Of a stretch of DNA of 64,000 bases, positions 27,055 to 35,759 are shown in pieces; positions within the stretch are counted from its first letter, which is position 1, and every line of letters begins with the position of its first letter. The stretch comes from BOG-908 sp963850605 (GTDB lineage Bacteria; Pseudomonadota; Alphaproteobacteria; Acetobacterales; Acetobacteraceae). The stretch spans positions 1 to 64,000 of the forward strand of contig CAWKLX010000001.1 in assembly GCA_963850605.1 (NCBI GenBank), in the 5' to 3' direction. The translations under genes and the position numbers were made by a program. The notes beneath the pieces were generated by a model. That model was not told the DNA's origin. It made no database searches and saw only the letters and a program-made list of their open reading frames with translations.

Positions 27055-28150
27055 ATGGATCAAAGCGTGCTTCCGGCAGGCAAAGCCAAGGGTCTTCCGG
27101 CTGCAGGCGACGCGGCATCGCCAGTCCCGGATAGGGTCGCCCTTTCGACTGTGCCGCCGGCTGCCCCTAGACGTTGGTTGGCTACGGCTAGCCATTTTTA
27201 GTGCTCTGCTCGGCGGCGGCGGCGGTGGCACCGCCTACTGGTGGCTGCATCGCCCGCCCGGCCTGCCGCCCGGCATCGCGGTTTCCAATGGCCGGTTGGA
27301 AGCCGACGAGCTCGACGTGGATACGAAGTTCGCTGGCCGGATTTCGGAAATACTGGCTGATGAGGGCACCATGGTAAAAGCGGGCCAGGTCGTTGCCCGC
27401 ATCGACACGCGCGACTTGCAGGAGCAGTTGTCGCAGGCACGTTCCCAGGTCGCGCAGGCACAGCAGATGGTGGTGCAGAACGCGGCCGACCTCGTCCAGA
27501 TGAGCAGCCAGTTGAAGCTGACCGTGCAGGAATTGCGGCGCGCCCGAATTCTCTCCGAACGAGGGGATCAGACACAGGAGGTGGTTGACCAGCGACAATC
27601 GCAGTTCAATGTCGCGGTTGCAGCCTATCACAATACGGAGGCGAAGATTGCCGCCGCAACGGCGGGCGTGGTGGCAGCCACGCACAGCGCCGACCTGATC
27701 CAGGTCAACATCGCCGACAATACACTGGTGGCACCCAAGGACGGCCCGATCGAATACCGCCTGACCAATGTGGGCGAGGTCCTGCCGGCCGGTGGCAAGG
27801 TGTTCACGATGCTGGACGTCACCTACGTCTACATGGACATTTTTCTGCCGACGCGGACGGCTGGCCGGGTGATGATCGGCGACGAAGCAAGCATCGTGCT
27901 CGATGCCTTGCCGACCAAGCCGATCCGCGCCAAAGTTACGTTCCTGGCGGCAACCAACGAGTTCACGCCCAAGACGGTCGAAACTCAATCTGAACGCGAC
28001 AAGCTGATGTTCCGCGTCCGCGTGCGGATCGATCCTGTGCTGCTGCGCGCGCATGAGGCCGCGGTGCGCTCCGGCCTGCCTGGCCTCGCCTATATTCGGC
28101 TGGACGGGACCCCCTGGCCTGACGCCTTGCAACCCGTCATCGTAAAGTGA
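27055..28150 (+). CDS. yhiI: HlyD/EmrA-type membrane-fusion adaptor (YhiI-like), N-terminus frameshifted
   Basis: The clean frame gives GIAVSNGRLEADELDVDTKF (start of the barrel/lipoyl half), FAGRISEILADEGTMVKAGQ, a coiled-coil hairpin (about LQEQLSQARSQVAQAQQMVV), and the beta barrel with VGEVLPAGGKVFTMLDVTYV. Upstream, the same frame contains a glycine-rich TM stretch and HRPPGLPPG, but its ATG (27055, MDQSVLPAGKAKG) is in another frame. One indel near 27190 joins them. Without it, translation could only begin at TTG 27296 and would lack the membrane anchor. It is the first gene of the three-gene export operon. Confidence 0.75.
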
Positions 28151-28160
28151 GCGAACGCAC

Positions 28161-30896
28161 ATGAGCGGCGGAGGCGAGCCGGTCGCCGTGCTCGAGAACG
28201 TCTGGCACAGCTACGGCAAGCAGGTGGCGCTGCGCGGCGTATCGATCGAGTTGCGGACGGGGGCGCTTGTCGGCCTGGTCGGTCCGGACGGGGTCGGCAA
28301 ATCCACCCTGCTGGCCATCCTCGCCGGCGCCAAGCGCGTGCAGAGCGGCCGCCACGGGCCCAGCCAGGTGCGGGTGTTTGGCGGTGATTTCACGCAGGCA
28401 AGCCACCGCAGCGCCGTGTGCGCGCGCATCGCCTACATGCCGCAGGGCCTTGGCCGAAACCTCTACCCGGACCTGACCGTGCGGGAAAACATCGCCTTCT
28501 TTTCCAGCCTGTTTGGCCAAGGCGGGGCCGAACGCGCCCAACGTACTGCTGACCTGCTCGCCGCAACCAGTCTGGCGCCGTTTGCCGACCGTGCAGCCCG
28601 CAAGCTCTCCGGCGGGATGCGCCAGAAACTCGGCCTGTGCTGCGCGCTCATACATGATCCTGACCTGCTGATCCTCGACGAGCCGACCACCGGCGTGGAC
28701 CCGCTCTCCCGTCGCCAATTCTGGGACTTGGTGGATCGCATCCGCGGCGGCCGGCCGGCGATGAGCGTGATCGTCGCCACCGCCTATATGGAAGAGGCCG
28801 AAAGGTTCGGCCGTCTGCTGGCGATGAATGACGGCGCAGTGCTGGCGAGCGGGACGCCGGCCGAAATCAGGCAGCGGACCGGCTGCGACACGCTGGACGA
28901 AGGCTTCATCGCGCTGCTGCCTGCTGCGGTTCGCGCGACCCGCGTGCGCCCGAACATTCCTCCCCTTGCTGGGGACGGCTCGGAAATTGCCATCAGCGCG
29001 GTTGGCCTCACGCGCCGCTTCGGGGCATTTACCGCGGTGGACAACGTCAGCTTCCGCATCAGCCGTGGCGAAATCTTCGGCTTTCTGGGAGCCAATGGTT
29101 GCGGAAAGACAACAACGATGCGCATGTTGACCGGCCTGCTGCCCGCTACCGCCGGCACTGCTCTGCTGTTCGGTCGTAAGGTGGATGCTGCCGACATCGC
29201 CATGCGAGCCCGCGTCGGTTACATGTCGCAATCCTTCTCGCTCTACACGGAACTGACTGTGCGGCAGAACCTCGTGCTGCACGCAAGGCTCTATCACATC
29301 GAGCAGGCTCACGCCCTGCAGCGGATCGCCAAGCTGGCGACGGACTTCGACCTTGCCGACCGGCTCGATACGCTTGCGGCCGATCTGCCGCTCGGCATCC
29401 GGCAACGCCTGGCATTGGCCGTCGCCGTCATCAACGAACCGCGCATCCTGATTCTGGACGAGCCCACATCCGGCGTGGATCCGCTGGCACGTGACCAATT
29501 TTGGGCGCTGCTCGGTAACCTGTCCCGCACGAATGCTGTCACCATCTTCATTTCCACCCATTTCATGCAAGAGGCCGCGCGCTGTGACCACGTCCTGCTC
29601 ATGAATGCAGGCCGCGTGTTGGCACTCGGCACGCCGGCGGAGGTAGTGGCAAGCTGGGGTGGCCCGACACTGGAGGAGGCATTTATCAGCTGCTTGGAGG
29701 CGGCGACCACACCGCCACACGCATCACAAACGTCGGCCTCGTCTGTGGCGACGAACCCAGGCGCAGCACGGCGGCATTTCAGCCTGCGGCGCGTGATGGC
29801 CTATGCCCGGCGCGAAAGCCTGGAGCTTCGGCGCGATCCGATCAGGCTGAGCTTTGCTCTCTTCGGCATGGCATTCCTGATGATTGTCGTCGGCTACGGC
29901 ACGAACACGGATGTGGATCACCTGCCTTTCGCAGTCTTCGATCAGGATCGGACGCCGGAAAGCCAGACCTACCTCGAAACATATCGTAGCTCGGTCTATT
30001 TTTCCGAGAAGGCGCGAGTCGAAAGCGCGGATCAATTGCAGAAACGCCTGTTGAGCGGCGAGCTGAAGCTGGCGTTGGACATCCCCGCCGGCTTCGGACG
30101 CAATGTGCGACGGGGCCGTCTTGCCGACGTGGGTGCATGGATTGACGGCGCCATGCCATTCCGTGCGGAGACGACGCGCGGCTATCTGCTGGGCGCACAG
30201 CAGGTCTACCTGACGAACCTAGCAACAGAGAGGGGCCACGCGGTCGAAACACTTGCCACGATCGGCTTGCGGTTCCGCTACAATCAGGACTTTAATAGCG
30301 TCAACTCGCTCGTACCATCAGTCATTGCGTTGCTGCTGGCTCTTATTCCGGCCATTCTCATGGCGCTGGCCGTCGTGCGCGAAAAGGAGTTCGGCTCTAT
30401 CACGAATCTATACGTGACCCCGGTTACTAGACTTGAATTCATCCTGGGAAAACAGATTCCCTATGTTATCGTCGCCATGGCCGGGTTCGTCATTGTCGCG
30501 ACAATGGCATCTCTGCTGTTCGGTGTCCCCGTCAAGGGCAGCGTGCCGGCACTTGTGGTGGGCACGCTGATCTACGTCTATGCAACCACGGCCTACGGAT
30601 TGCTGATTTCGGCCTTCGCCAGCACGCAAATTGCGGCACTCTTCGCCACCGCTTTGCTGACCGTCATACCGGCCACGCAGTTCTCGGGCATGATGTCGCC
30701 GGTGTCGTCCCTGTCCGGAACGGGTAAGATATTCGCAGACGTGTTCCCGATGAGCTACTACTTGCCGATCTCAGTAGGCACCTTCACCAAATCGCTCGGC
30801 TTCGCCGAACTCGCCCAGACAATGCTCCTGCTTGCCCTCTTGGTCCCGGCGCTCCTTGGGCTGAGCCTCGTCATGCTCCGCAAGCAAGAGCGCTAG
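28161..30896 (+). CDS. rbbA: RbbA-type fused ABC transporter (two ATPase domains plus permease)
   Basis: 911 residues. The first ATPase has GPDGVGKST (Walker A), LSGGMRQKL (signature) and LLILDEPTTGVDP (Walker B). The second has GANGCGKTT, a signature altered to LPLGIRQRL, and ILILDEPTSGVDP. From about residue 540 comes an ABC-2 permease half with TM helices (FALFGMAFLMIVVGYGTNTD, a large periplasmic loop, then LVPSVIALLLALIPAILMAL and five more). This matches E. coli RbbA/YhiH, once linked to ribosomes but arranged like an exporter. The start lies 10 bases after the adaptor gene, and the next gene begins 5 bases after its stop. Confidence 0.9.
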   Translation: MSGGGEPVAVLENVWHSYGKQVALRGVSIELRTGALVGLVGPDGVGKSTLLAILAGAKRVQSGRHGPSQVRVFGGDFTQASHRSAVCARIAYMPQGLGRNLYPDLTVRENIAFFSSLFGQGGAERAQRTADLLAATSLAPFADRAARKLSGGMRQKLGLCCALIHDPDLLILDEPTTGVDPLSRRQFWDLVDRIRGGRPAMSVIVATAYMEEAERFGRLLAMNDGAVLASGTPAEIRQRTGCDTLDEGFIALLPAAVRATRVRPNIPPLAGDGSEIAISAVGLTRRFGAFTAVDNVSFRISRGEIFGFLGANGCGKTTTMRMLTGLLPATAGTALLFGRKVDAADIAMRARVGYMSQSFSLYTELTVRQNLVLHARLYHIEQAHALQRIAKLATDFDLADRLDTLAADLPLGIRQRLALAVAVINEPRILILDEPTSGVDPLARDQFWALLGNLSRTNAVTIFISTHFMQEAARCDHVLLMNAGRVLALGTPAEVVASWGGPTLEEAFISCLEAATTPPHASQTSASSVATNPGAARRHFSLRRVMAYARRESLELRRDPIRLSFALFGMAFLMIVVGYGTNTDVDHLPFAVFDQDRTPESQTYLETYRSSVYFSEKARVESADQLQKRLLSGELKLALDIPAGFGRNVRRGRLADVGAWIDGAMPFRAETTRGYLLGAQQVYLTNLATERGHAVETLATIGLRFRYNQDFNSVNSLVPSVIALLLALIPAILMALAVVREKEFGSITNLYVTPVTRLEFILGKQIPYVIVAMAGFVIVATMASLLFGVPVKGSVPALVVGTLIYVYATTAYGLLISAFASTQIAALFATALLTVIPATQFSGMMSPVSSLSGTGKIFADVFPMSYYLPISVGTFTKSLGFAELAQTMLLLALLVPALLGLSLVMLRKQER

Positions 30897-30901
30897 CCGG
30901 A

Positions 30902-32029
30902 ATGCCACAATCCTTGATGAACGTGCTGTGGCTTTCGTTCAAGGAAATAAGGAGCTTACTCAGTGACTGGTTCATGCTCGGTCTCGTCATATTCAGCTTC
31001 ACGTTTTCGATCGTTTCCATGGCACAGAACACGGCGCAGGAGGTGCATAATGCATCGATCGGAATCGCCGACGAGGACAGATCGCAATTGTCTCGAATAA
31101 TCGCGAATAGCTTCCTTCCACCCTACTTTAAGCCGGCGCAGCTTGTGTCCGCAAAGGACATCGACACTCTGCTCGATCATGCAAAATACACCTTTATCCT
31201 GGACATTCCACCGCGTTTCCAGAGCGATCTGCAGGCCGGCCGCCATCCCACGCTACAGGTCAATATCGATGCAACTGCGGCGATGCAGGCCGGGATAGGC
31301 GCCGGCTATGTCCAGCAGATCGTCCAGTCTGCGATGCACCGAAGTCTGGCGCACACCGACAATGTGTCGCCGGACGCGGTGACATTGACGATTCACCTGG
31401 CGTTCAATCCTAATGCGACACCAGGCTGGTTCATGAGCATTATCGGCATCATCAATAACATCACCATGCTGGCCATCCTGCTCAGTGGTGCAGCCGTTAT
31501 CCGTGAGCGTGAGCACGGCACGATGGATCATCTGCTCACTTTGCCGCTCTCCCCAGTCCAGATCGCGTCCGCCAAGGTTCTCGCGAACGGCTTCGTCATC
31601 CTGGTCGCGACCGCCGTCTCGCTCTATGCCGTCGTGCGCGGGCTGCTCGCAGTGCCGATCGCCGGTTCCATCCCATTGTTCCTGTGCGGCGTTGCGCTCT
31701 ACCTCTTCTATGCTCTGGCCGTCGGGTTGTTCCTGGCCACCCTGGTCCAATCCATGCCGCAATTCGGCTTGTTATTCATGCTAGTGTTCCTGCCTATGCA
31801 GATGCTGTCGGGGGGCAATACGCCCCTGGAGAGCGAGCCGCGCATCTTGCAGATCATTATGGAAGGCGTCGCATCGACTCACTTCGTCACATTTGCCGAA
31901 GCCATCCTATTCCGCGGGGCCGGACTTGCATTGGTATTCCGTGACTTCCTCGCGGTCGCCGCTCTCGGTGCGATATTCTTCTCTATTTCCGTGTTGCGCT
32001 TCCGGCGTAGCGTCGCACTCAGCAAATGA
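30902..32029 (+). CDS. yhhJ: ABC-2 type permease (YhhJ-like)
   Basis: 375 residues: one N-terminal TM helix (FMLGLVIFSFTFSIVSMAQN), a long extracytoplasmic domain (VHNASIGIADEDRSQLSRII and after), then five TM helices including WFMSIIGIINNITMLAILLS and the conserved amphipathic VIREREHGTMDHLLTLPLSP typical of ABC-2 permeases. It is the partner of the fused ATPase/permease. The adaptor-RbbA-YhhJ order is the same as in E. coli yhiI-rbbA-yhhJ, which exports an unidentified substrate. Confidence 0.9.
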   Translation: MPQSLMNVLWLSFKEIRSLLSDWFMLGLVIFSFTFSIVSMAQNTAQEVHNASIGIADEDRSQLSRIIANSFLPPYFKPAQLVSAKDIDTLLDHAKYTFILDIPPRFQSDLQAGRHPTLQVNIDATAAMQAGIGAGYVQQIVQSAMHRSLAHTDNVSPDAVTLTIHLAFNPNATPGWFMSIIGIINNITMLAILLSGAAVIREREHGTMDHLLTLPLSPVQIASAKVLANGFVILVATAVSLYAVVRGLLAVPIAGSIPLFLCGVALYLFYALAVGLFLATLVQSMPQFGLLFMLVFLPMQMLSGGNTPLESEPRILQIIMEGVASTHFVTFAEAILFRGAGLALVFRDFLAVAALGAIFFSISVLRFRRSVALSK

Positions 32030-32718
32030 CTTGATGGGCGGGTTCGCAACCGAGTGCTCGTCATGGAGGGGTGAGTAGTCTCCGAACCTGCATCGCGGCG
32101 GGCGCGATGCTTAGGGTCGTGGCGGGCAACTGTCTCCGGTAGACGCTCATCGAGTCAGAGGCATCTCTTGGCAAACTTACAGCCTGACACTCACCGGGCG
32201 ACGAGAAGCAACCGGCATCTACAATCTACACCACACGTGGGGGGCACGTCCCGGCTTATTGCGTCGCCCGCCCGGCTGGGCATAGTCAGGGACGCCTTGG
32301 GCCAGTGACGTACGTCGGCTCCACTGTGCGGCATGTGGCGTAAGTCGCAGCCGGTTGGGCTGACCGCCACGAAGTTGCTGCGTGACACGCGGTTGCCACT
32401 CGCCTGGAGCGAACAGCGACAGGCGCTCGGGCTCCCCGCACAAGCCTGAGCTTCCACGAAGGCAACACGCTCCAGGATCGTCGTTCAGGGGCGCCGGTCG
32501 CGCCGCAATCGCCCGCGCTGATGCGCCTGCAGAAAACCGCATCGCGGAGTGCGGAGAGGCCGGGCGGAGACGCCACCGCCGGATCGCGCCCACTTGACGA
32601 GGCTGAGGCGTCTCTCGGACGTGAGCCGATTTTGGACGTGAGCTAACGTCCTAAGAACTCGAGCCATTCCGGCGGGGCTTGTCTCTACCAAGGACAGGGC
32701 TCTCATTGAGCCAAATCT
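32030..32718. other. 689-base gap without an assignable gene
   Basis: Several arginine-rich frames are open on both strands, but none has a start signal or domain. A minus-strand frame near 32560-32700 (LAHVQNRLTSERRLSLVKWA) reads somewhat like protein and may be a remnant of a lost gene. No terminator with a clear T run is seen after the ABC operon. The gap abuts the tRNA-Gln gene, a frequent site for integration and decay. Confidence 0.4.
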
Positions 32719-32793
32719 TGGCTGGGGCGGGAGGATTCGAACCTCCGCATGGCGGAATCAAAATCCGCTGCCTTACCGCTTGGCGACGCCCCA
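32719..32793 (-). tRNA. tRNA-Gln (anticodon UUG)
   Basis: The minus strand folds as a complete cloverleaf: acceptor TGGGGCG with CGCCCCA, D arm around GCCAAGCGGTAAGGC, anticodon stem GCGGA/TCCGC with loop TTTTGAT (anticodon TTG), and T arm GGAGGTTCGAATCCTCC. Discriminator G and an encoded CCA follow (32719-32721). It reads UUG, for glutamine codons CAA (and CAG by wobble). It lies just upstream of ispE, 14 bases from that gene's stop. Confidence 0.95.
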
Positions 32794-32807
32794 TGCGCGA
32801 ACCGTCA

Positions 32808-33671
32808 TTAGGAGGCGACCGCCGCGTCGTAAAGCCCGCCGCCCCAGCTCCACCAGCCAGGTCGCGCCAGATCGGCGGCCGCGGCTCGGGCCGTGGCCGC
32901 GTCGGCGAACAGGGCGAAGCACGTGGCGCCGGAGCCGCTCATCCGGGCCAGAAGACAACCCGGGCAGGCCCGCAGCGCGGTCAGCGCGTCCGCCACCGCC
33001 TGGCAGAGTGTCAAGGCAGGCGGCTCCAGATCGTTCTTCACTGCGCGCAAATCCGAGGCCATGGACGCTGCATCACGCCAGCCGCTGGCAAGCGTGGCCG
33101 GCGACGAGAACGCGCCCGTGCGCGCCGCGAACACGGCCGCGGTGGAGACTGCCACGCCAGGATTGACCAGCACCATGCCGCAGGGCGGCATGGCCGGCGG
33201 GGCACTGAGAGTCTCGCCAATGCCGGCCATGCGGGCGGGCCGGCTTGCCAGGCACACGGGCACGTCCGCGCCCAGTGCCGCCGCCAGGGAGAACAGCCTG
33301 TCCTGCGGCACATGGATATCCCACAGCCGGACCAGCAATCGCAGCGCGGCCGCCGCGTCCGCCGAGCCACCGCCGATGCCGGAGGCGACCGGCAGATTTT
33401 TTTCCAGGGTCAGCACGGCCCCTTTCGCCACACCGCCAGCCCGGGCCAACGCCTTGGCGGCCCGCACCACCAGATTGTCTGGGCCGGCCCCCAGCCCCGC
33501 CGCGAACGGCCCGGCGAGCGTCAGACTCAGCCGATCGCCAGGCTCGGCCATCAACCGGTCGTGGACCCCGGCGAACACGGCCAGGCTGTCGAGCAGGTGA
33601 TAGCCGTCCGGCCGCATTCCGGTGATATGCAGAAACAGGTTGATCTTGGCCGGCGCACACTCGATCAGCAC
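32808..33671 (-). CDS. ispE: 4-diphosphocytidyl-2-C-methyl-D-erythritol kinase
   Basis: 287 residues of the GHMP kinase family. APAKINLFLHITGMRPDGYH carries the conserved Lys of the active site and the substrate loop. LPVASGIGGGSADAAAALRL is the ATP-binding glycine-rich motif. ALGADVPVCL and the C-terminal MSGSGATCFALF complete the signature. It phosphorylates CDP-methylerythritol in the non-mevalonate isoprenoid pathway in the cytosol. It follows the TPR gene by 9 bases on the same strand; the two are probably co-transcribed. Confidence 0.95.
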   Translation of the reverse strand: MLIECAPAKINLFLHITGMRPDGYHLLDSLAVFAGVHDRLMAEPGDRLSLTLAGPFAAGLGAGPDNLVVRAAKALARAGGVAKGAVLTLEKNLPVASGIGGGSADAAAALRLLVRLWDIHVPQDRLFSLAAALGADVPVCLASRPARMAGIGETLSAPPAMPPCGMVLVNPGVAVSTAAVFAARTGAFSSPATLASGWRDAASMASDLRAVKNDLEPPALTLCQAVADALTALRACPGCLLARMSGSGATCFALFADAATARAAAADLARPGWWSWGGGLYDAAVAS

Positions 33672-33680
33672 GAGGCGGCG

Positions 33681-35315
33681 CTACCTCCCGGCGTCCTTCA
33701 ATCGGGACTCTATGCGTGCCCGATCGTCCGGATCGGGTTTGAGCACCAGCGCCCGACGCCACTGGTCTTCCGCCTCAACATGCCGGCCGGCGGTCCAGTA
33801 AGCGTCGCCCAGATGGCCGGTGATGCTCGGGTCTTCCGGCTCCAACTCGGCGGCGTGCTCCAGCAGTCGCAGCGCCCCCTTCGTATCGCCCAAGCGCAGC
33901 TTCACCCAGCCCAGGCTGTCCACAATGGCGCCGTCGTTCGGGCGCGCATGCAGGGCGCGCTCGATCATGTCCTGGGCGGCGGATAGGTTCTGGTTGCGTT
34001 CGGCCATCGAATAGCCGAGAAAGTTGAGCACGATCGGCTGGTCGGGTGAGAGTTCCAGCGCCCGGTTCATGTCCGCCTGCGCGCGGGGCCATTCGTGCAG
34101 CCGTTCCAATTCGGCACCGCGCGCATAGAAAAGACCCCAATCGCCGGCCGCCGGGTGCGGCATGAGCGCCACCGCCCGGTCATAGGCCGACACCGCGTCC
34201 CTGTCGCGTTTCTCGCTCGCCAGCGTGTCGCCCAACTGCGCGAGCGGCTCGGGCCGGTCCGGGAAGGCATCCGCGAGCCTTGTCAGAACGCGTTCTGCGG
34301 CCGCGTGCCGCCCGTCGCGATCGTACAGGCTGGCCAATCGCAGCTGCACGACCGGCGCCAGCGGGTCGGTCGCCGGCACACCCTCCAGCGCCGTCGCCGC
34401 CACGCGCCATTCCCGGTGCGTGCTGGCGATTTCGGAGGCGAGCAGCCGCCCCTCCGTCATGCCCGGCTCCGCGGTCAATGCCACCCGAACCAGGAGGTCG
34501 CCCACCTCGTGCGAGGCCTCGTGTCCCGACTGCGCATTGCCCTGCTCCCCTGTCGCTGCCGCCTCGACCAGGACCTGCGCGATGCCGTGCAGGGGGTCGG
34601 GCGCGTGCGGATGGGCCAACGCCGCCACCAGGGCCGGCTGCGCGATGGCCAGTTCCGGGGAGGCGGTCACGGCTTTGCCTATGGTGGCGCGGGCGGCCGT
34701 GAGATCACCGCTGCGTGCCTGCCAGCTCGCGAGTATCTGCGCGAATTGCAGGCTGGGCTGCGTTTGCGCGTGCGCGAGATCATCATAGAGCCGCTGGGCC
34801 AGCCCGTCGCGGTGGGCCGCATCGGCGACCAGGGCCGCATGTAGCAGCGCGATTGCGCCCAGCCGCGAGGCGCCCAGCGCCGGTTGCAGCGTATCCATCG
34901 CCCGGTCCGGCATGCCTTGCGCCGCCTGCGCCCAGGCCACCAGCAACGGCCGCAGCGCGTCCGCCAGGCCCTGGTGCGGCAGTTCGGCAAAGCCCAGCTC
35001 GGCGTGCTGCCAATCGCCATCGCGCGCGGCGCCCACCGCGAGCAGAAGCTGGGCCAGCGGATTGGTCGGCAGCGAACGCGCCAGGTCCCGTGCCGCCGGC
35101 AGCCCTGCCAGCAGGGTCAGCACGAACGCATCCTCGCGCAACTCGACGCTGGACGGATCGCCGGCCAGCGCCCCCTGCATGCGCATGGCCGCCGTCGGCA
35201 GGTCGCCCTGGTGGGCGGCGAACTGGCTGACGAGGTAGTCGGCGGGGCGCGCGGCATGGGCGGCTGGGGCCGCGAGGGTGAGGCCGAAAGCCAGGGTGCG
35301 TGCGGGGAACTTCAT
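33681..35315 (-). CDS. Exported tetratricopeptide-repeat protein
   Basis: 544 residues from ATG 35315. A signal peptide (MKFPARTLAFGLTLAAPAAH, cleavage after AHA) leads into TPR-type helix pairs across nearly the whole length, clearest in the C-terminal third: AVSAYDRAVALMPHPAAGDW, QADMNRALELSPDQPIVLNF, AAQDMIERALHARPNDGAIV, GALRLLEHAAELEPEDPSIT. It is the periplasmic TPR protein commonly linked to ispE in Rhodospirillales. It presumably scaffolds envelope complexes; the partner is unknown. It is the first of the two-gene unit with ispE. Confidence 0.85.
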   Translation of the reverse strand: MKFPARTLAFGLTLAAPAAHAARPADYLVSQFAAHQGDLPTAAMRMQGALAGDPSSVELREDAFVLTLLAGLPAARDLARSLPTNPLAQLLLAVGAARDGDWQHAELGFAELPHQGLADALRPLLVAWAQAAQGMPDRAMDTLQPALGASRLGAIALLHAALVADAAHRDGLAQRLYDDLAHAQTQPSLQFAQILASWQARSGDLTAARATIGKAVTASPELAIAQPALVAALAHPHAPDPLHGIAQVLVEAAATGEQGNAQSGHEASHEVGDLLVRVALTAEPGMTEGRLLASEIASTHREWRVAATALEGVPATDPLAPVVQLRLASLYDRDGRHAAAERVLTRLADAFPDRPEPLAQLGDTLASEKRDRDAVSAYDRAVALMPHPAAGDWGLFYARGAELERLHEWPRAQADMNRALELSPDQPIVLNFLGYSMAERNQNLSAAQDMIERALHARPNDGAIVDSLGWVKLRLGDTKGALRLLEHAAELEPEDPSITGHLGDAYWTAGRHVEAEDQWRRALVLKPDPDDRARIESRLKDAGR

Positions 35316-35497
35316 CGTGAAAGCGTAACCCAGGCGGTGTTTGGGGGCCAGTGCGAGGCGCCGACCTGTCCGGCAAGGCGCTGCCGGCCAGGCGTCGCAC
35401 GTGGCGTCCCCCAAGCGGCAGGTTGCTGGGGGTGTCCTGCGATCGGGTTATTGATTGGCTTGCGCACTCGTCCGGTAGGTTCCCAGCCGGTCTGGGG

Positions 35498-35722
35498 TCA
35501 GGCGCGGCCAGCAACCGTCCGATACCAGCGGTTCGTCGCGACCACAGACCAGACGGCCTCCACCAGACCGAACGGCCACGCGCCTTGCAGGAAGCCGTAA
35601 GCCGACCCGAGCACGCAGGAGGCAGCAAACGCGAGGGTGAACCAAGGGCTACGCCGTTCGCATGCGTAACACACCAACATCGCCGAAACGGCAAACAGGC
35701 CGAACAAGGTGAGCCGGTCCAC
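35498..35722 (-). CDS. Small conserved membrane protein
   Basis: 74 residues from GTG 35722 (MDRLTLFGLFAVSAMLVCYA). Two to three TM helices: FGLFAVSAMLVCYACE, WFTLAFAASCVLGSAYGFL, and LVEAVWSVVATNRWY. The sequence FLQGAWPFGLVEAVWSVVA is a pattern I associate with a widespread alphaproteobacterial family of unknown function. It lies 37 bases downstream of the ETF-QO gene on the same strand. Confidence 0.7.
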   Translation of the reverse strand: MDRLTLFGLFAVSAMLVCYACERRSPWFTLAFAASCVLGSAYGFLQGAWPFGLVEAVWSVVATNRWYRTVAGRA

Positions 35723-35759
35723 GCGAGGAGACCGCGCCGGCGAAGCTGAACCGGCCTGC

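Noticed and set aside
28137..29720. Open frame of 527 codons on the minus strand
   Set aside because: It is fully antisense to the first half of rbbA, is rich in His, Arg and Gln without domains, and arises from GC-rich codon bias of the real gene.
32485..32706. Minus-strand frame of 73 codons before the tRNA
   Set aside because: It has some protein-like stretches (AHVQNRLTSERRLSLVKWA), but no start signal and no family could be named; treated as part of the gap.
32719..32793. tRNA-Gln as a proven attachment site
   Set aside because: No integrase gene and no second copy of the tRNA 3' end were seen in the window, so only a border in gene content can be claimed.
32679..33986. Open plus-strand frame of 435 codons over the tRNA and ispE
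   Set aside because: It crosses a tRNA gene and is antisense to ispE and the end of the TPR gene; its composition is not protein-like.
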